DNA from: Acidobacteriota bacterium
GTDB lineage: Bacteria; Acidobacteriota; Terriglobia; Terriglobales; Acidobacteriaceae
Assembly: GCA_021798655.1 (NCBI GenBank)
Contig: JAJZFE010000066.1
Span: forward strand, 1 to 6,936
Length of the DNA: 6,936 nucleotides
Direction of reading: 5' to 3'
Both the position numbers and the translations under genes were made by a program. Below, in pieces: positions 6,472-6,936 of this stretch. The first letter of the stretch is position 1. Every line of letters starts with the position of its first letter. Below the pieces are notes generated by a model. That model saw nothing but the letters and a program-made list of their open reading frames with translations, was not told the DNA's origin and did not search any database.

Positions 6472-6529
6472 GTATGTCACCCTCATCCTACAAGAATTGC
6501 TGCGGCGAGTGGAATCCCTGGCACCGAGG

Positions 6530-6557
6530 CTTCCGCGGCACACGCGCGCCGCGGAAG
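6530..6557 (-). terminator. GC-rich hairpin downstream of the YceI-like gene
   Basis: CTTCCGCGGC at 6530-6539 and its exact complement at 6548-6557 flank an eight-base spacer. The hairpin starts 18 bases after the stop codon of the YceI-like gene, in the 115-base gap before the exosortase. No T-run follows on the minus strand, so it may be a weak terminator or an mRNA-stabilising 3' hairpin rather than a classical terminator. Confidence 0.5.
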
Positions 6558-6575
6558 TCCTCATTCGCCCCATGT

Positions 6576-6936
6576 TCAATTCGCTGCGATGAATCCCACA
6601 AACGTTGCGGTCACATCCACCTGCTTGGCGACCTTCAGGATCATGATGCTTGGATCCTTCAGTCCCCACTGCACGTACGGCACCACGAAGTGCGTGGTGG
6701 CGGTACACTTCACGCCATCGATGTGCAACTGCATCGGCACGGTGAGGTCGTGCGCGGTGCCGTGCAGCGTAAAGACACCGGAGACCTCGATCGCGGAGTC
6801 GCCAGACGCAGCGATGGTGCCTTTGTAGCTCTTCGGTGCGAAGGTCGCATCGGCAAAGTGCGGCGCGTCGAGGATCTGCGTGGTCATCTTCTTGTCGCGG
6901 CTGTCGTTGCCTGTCTTCCCGCTGCCCGCTGCAACG
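6576..6936 (-). CDS. YceI-like domain protein, N-terminus missing at window edge
   Basis: The frame is open from the TGA at 6576-6578 to the right edge, giving 119 residues of what must be a longer protein. It has the C-terminal pattern of the YceI family, a lipocalin-like beta-barrel fold often found in the periplasm and in one known case binding an isoprenoid. Visible signs are TGNDSRDKKMTTQILDAPHF, the strand ATFAPKSYKG, FTLHGTAHDLTVPMQLHIDG, and the ending VQWGLKDPSIMILKVAKQVDVTATFVGF. An ATG at 6887 begins a shorter frame, but the upstream SRDKK sequence belongs to the family, so that Met is internal. The start, any signal peptide and the upstream neighbours are out of view. It is on the same strand as the exosortase, 115 bases before it, with a hairpin between, so an operon is possible but not shown. 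Confidence 0.85.
   Translation of the reverse strand, partial: VAAGSGKTGNDSRDKKMTTQILDAPHFADATFAPKSYKGTIAASGDSAIEVSGVFTLHGTAHDLTVPMQLHIDGVKCTATTHFVVPYVQWGLKDPSIMILKVAKQVDVTATFVGFIAAN

Noticed and set aside
1..6936. CRISPR array, tRNA or rRNA gene, insertion sequence or phage element
   Set aside because: No regularly spaced repeats, cloverleaf, transposase, integrase or terminal repeats were seen on either strand.

Overview
The window is GC-rich, gene-dense bacterial DNA. The genes suggest an Acidobacteriota (Terriglobia-type) genome. The grounds are an OmpL-like beta-barrel porin with a Pro/Ala-rich linker, a short KdpD-like kinase lacking the usual KdpD N-terminus, and an exosortase fused to an EpsI-like tail. 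The assignment is inferred from family knowledge and was not checked by a search.

Layout, left to right. (1) The minus-strand gene covering 1-899 encodes an outer-membrane porin; its 3' end lies beyond the left edge. (2) A 427-base divergent intergenic region (900-1326) carries two small inverted repeats. (3) On the plus strand, a membrane-bound KdpD-like sensor kinase (1327-2850) is followed after 23 bases by a KdpE/OmpR-type response regulator (2874-3566). This is a clear two-gene two-component operon. No kdpFABC potassium-pump genes lie beside it. (4) A 333-base intergenic region (3567-3899) with a direct repeat leads to a plus-strand gene (3900-4736). It has a very strong ribosome binding site and encodes a single-pass membrane protein with a long coiled coil and an unrecognised C-terminal domain. 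(5) A hairpin terminator (4782-4816) separates it from the convergent minus-strand exosortase/EpsI fusion (4832-6460). (6) At the right edge, a YceI-like protein (6576-6936, minus strand) is cut at its N-terminus.

Functionally this looks like a cell-envelope neighbourhood: an outer-membrane channel, an inner-membrane sensor pair, an inner-membrane coiled-coil protein, a membrane peptidase or transpeptidase, and a YceI-like protein. Only the kinase and regulator are tightly coupled by position. The rest may simply be neighbours.

The points most worth attention are three. The exosortase has Asp where the third catalytic residue is usually His, plus a fused EpsI-like tail. The histidine kinase has lost the acidic residue after its phospho-acceptor His and the canonical Asp of the G1 ATP box. 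The coiled-coil protein has no family I can name. I did not find a convincing new defence or mobile system here.
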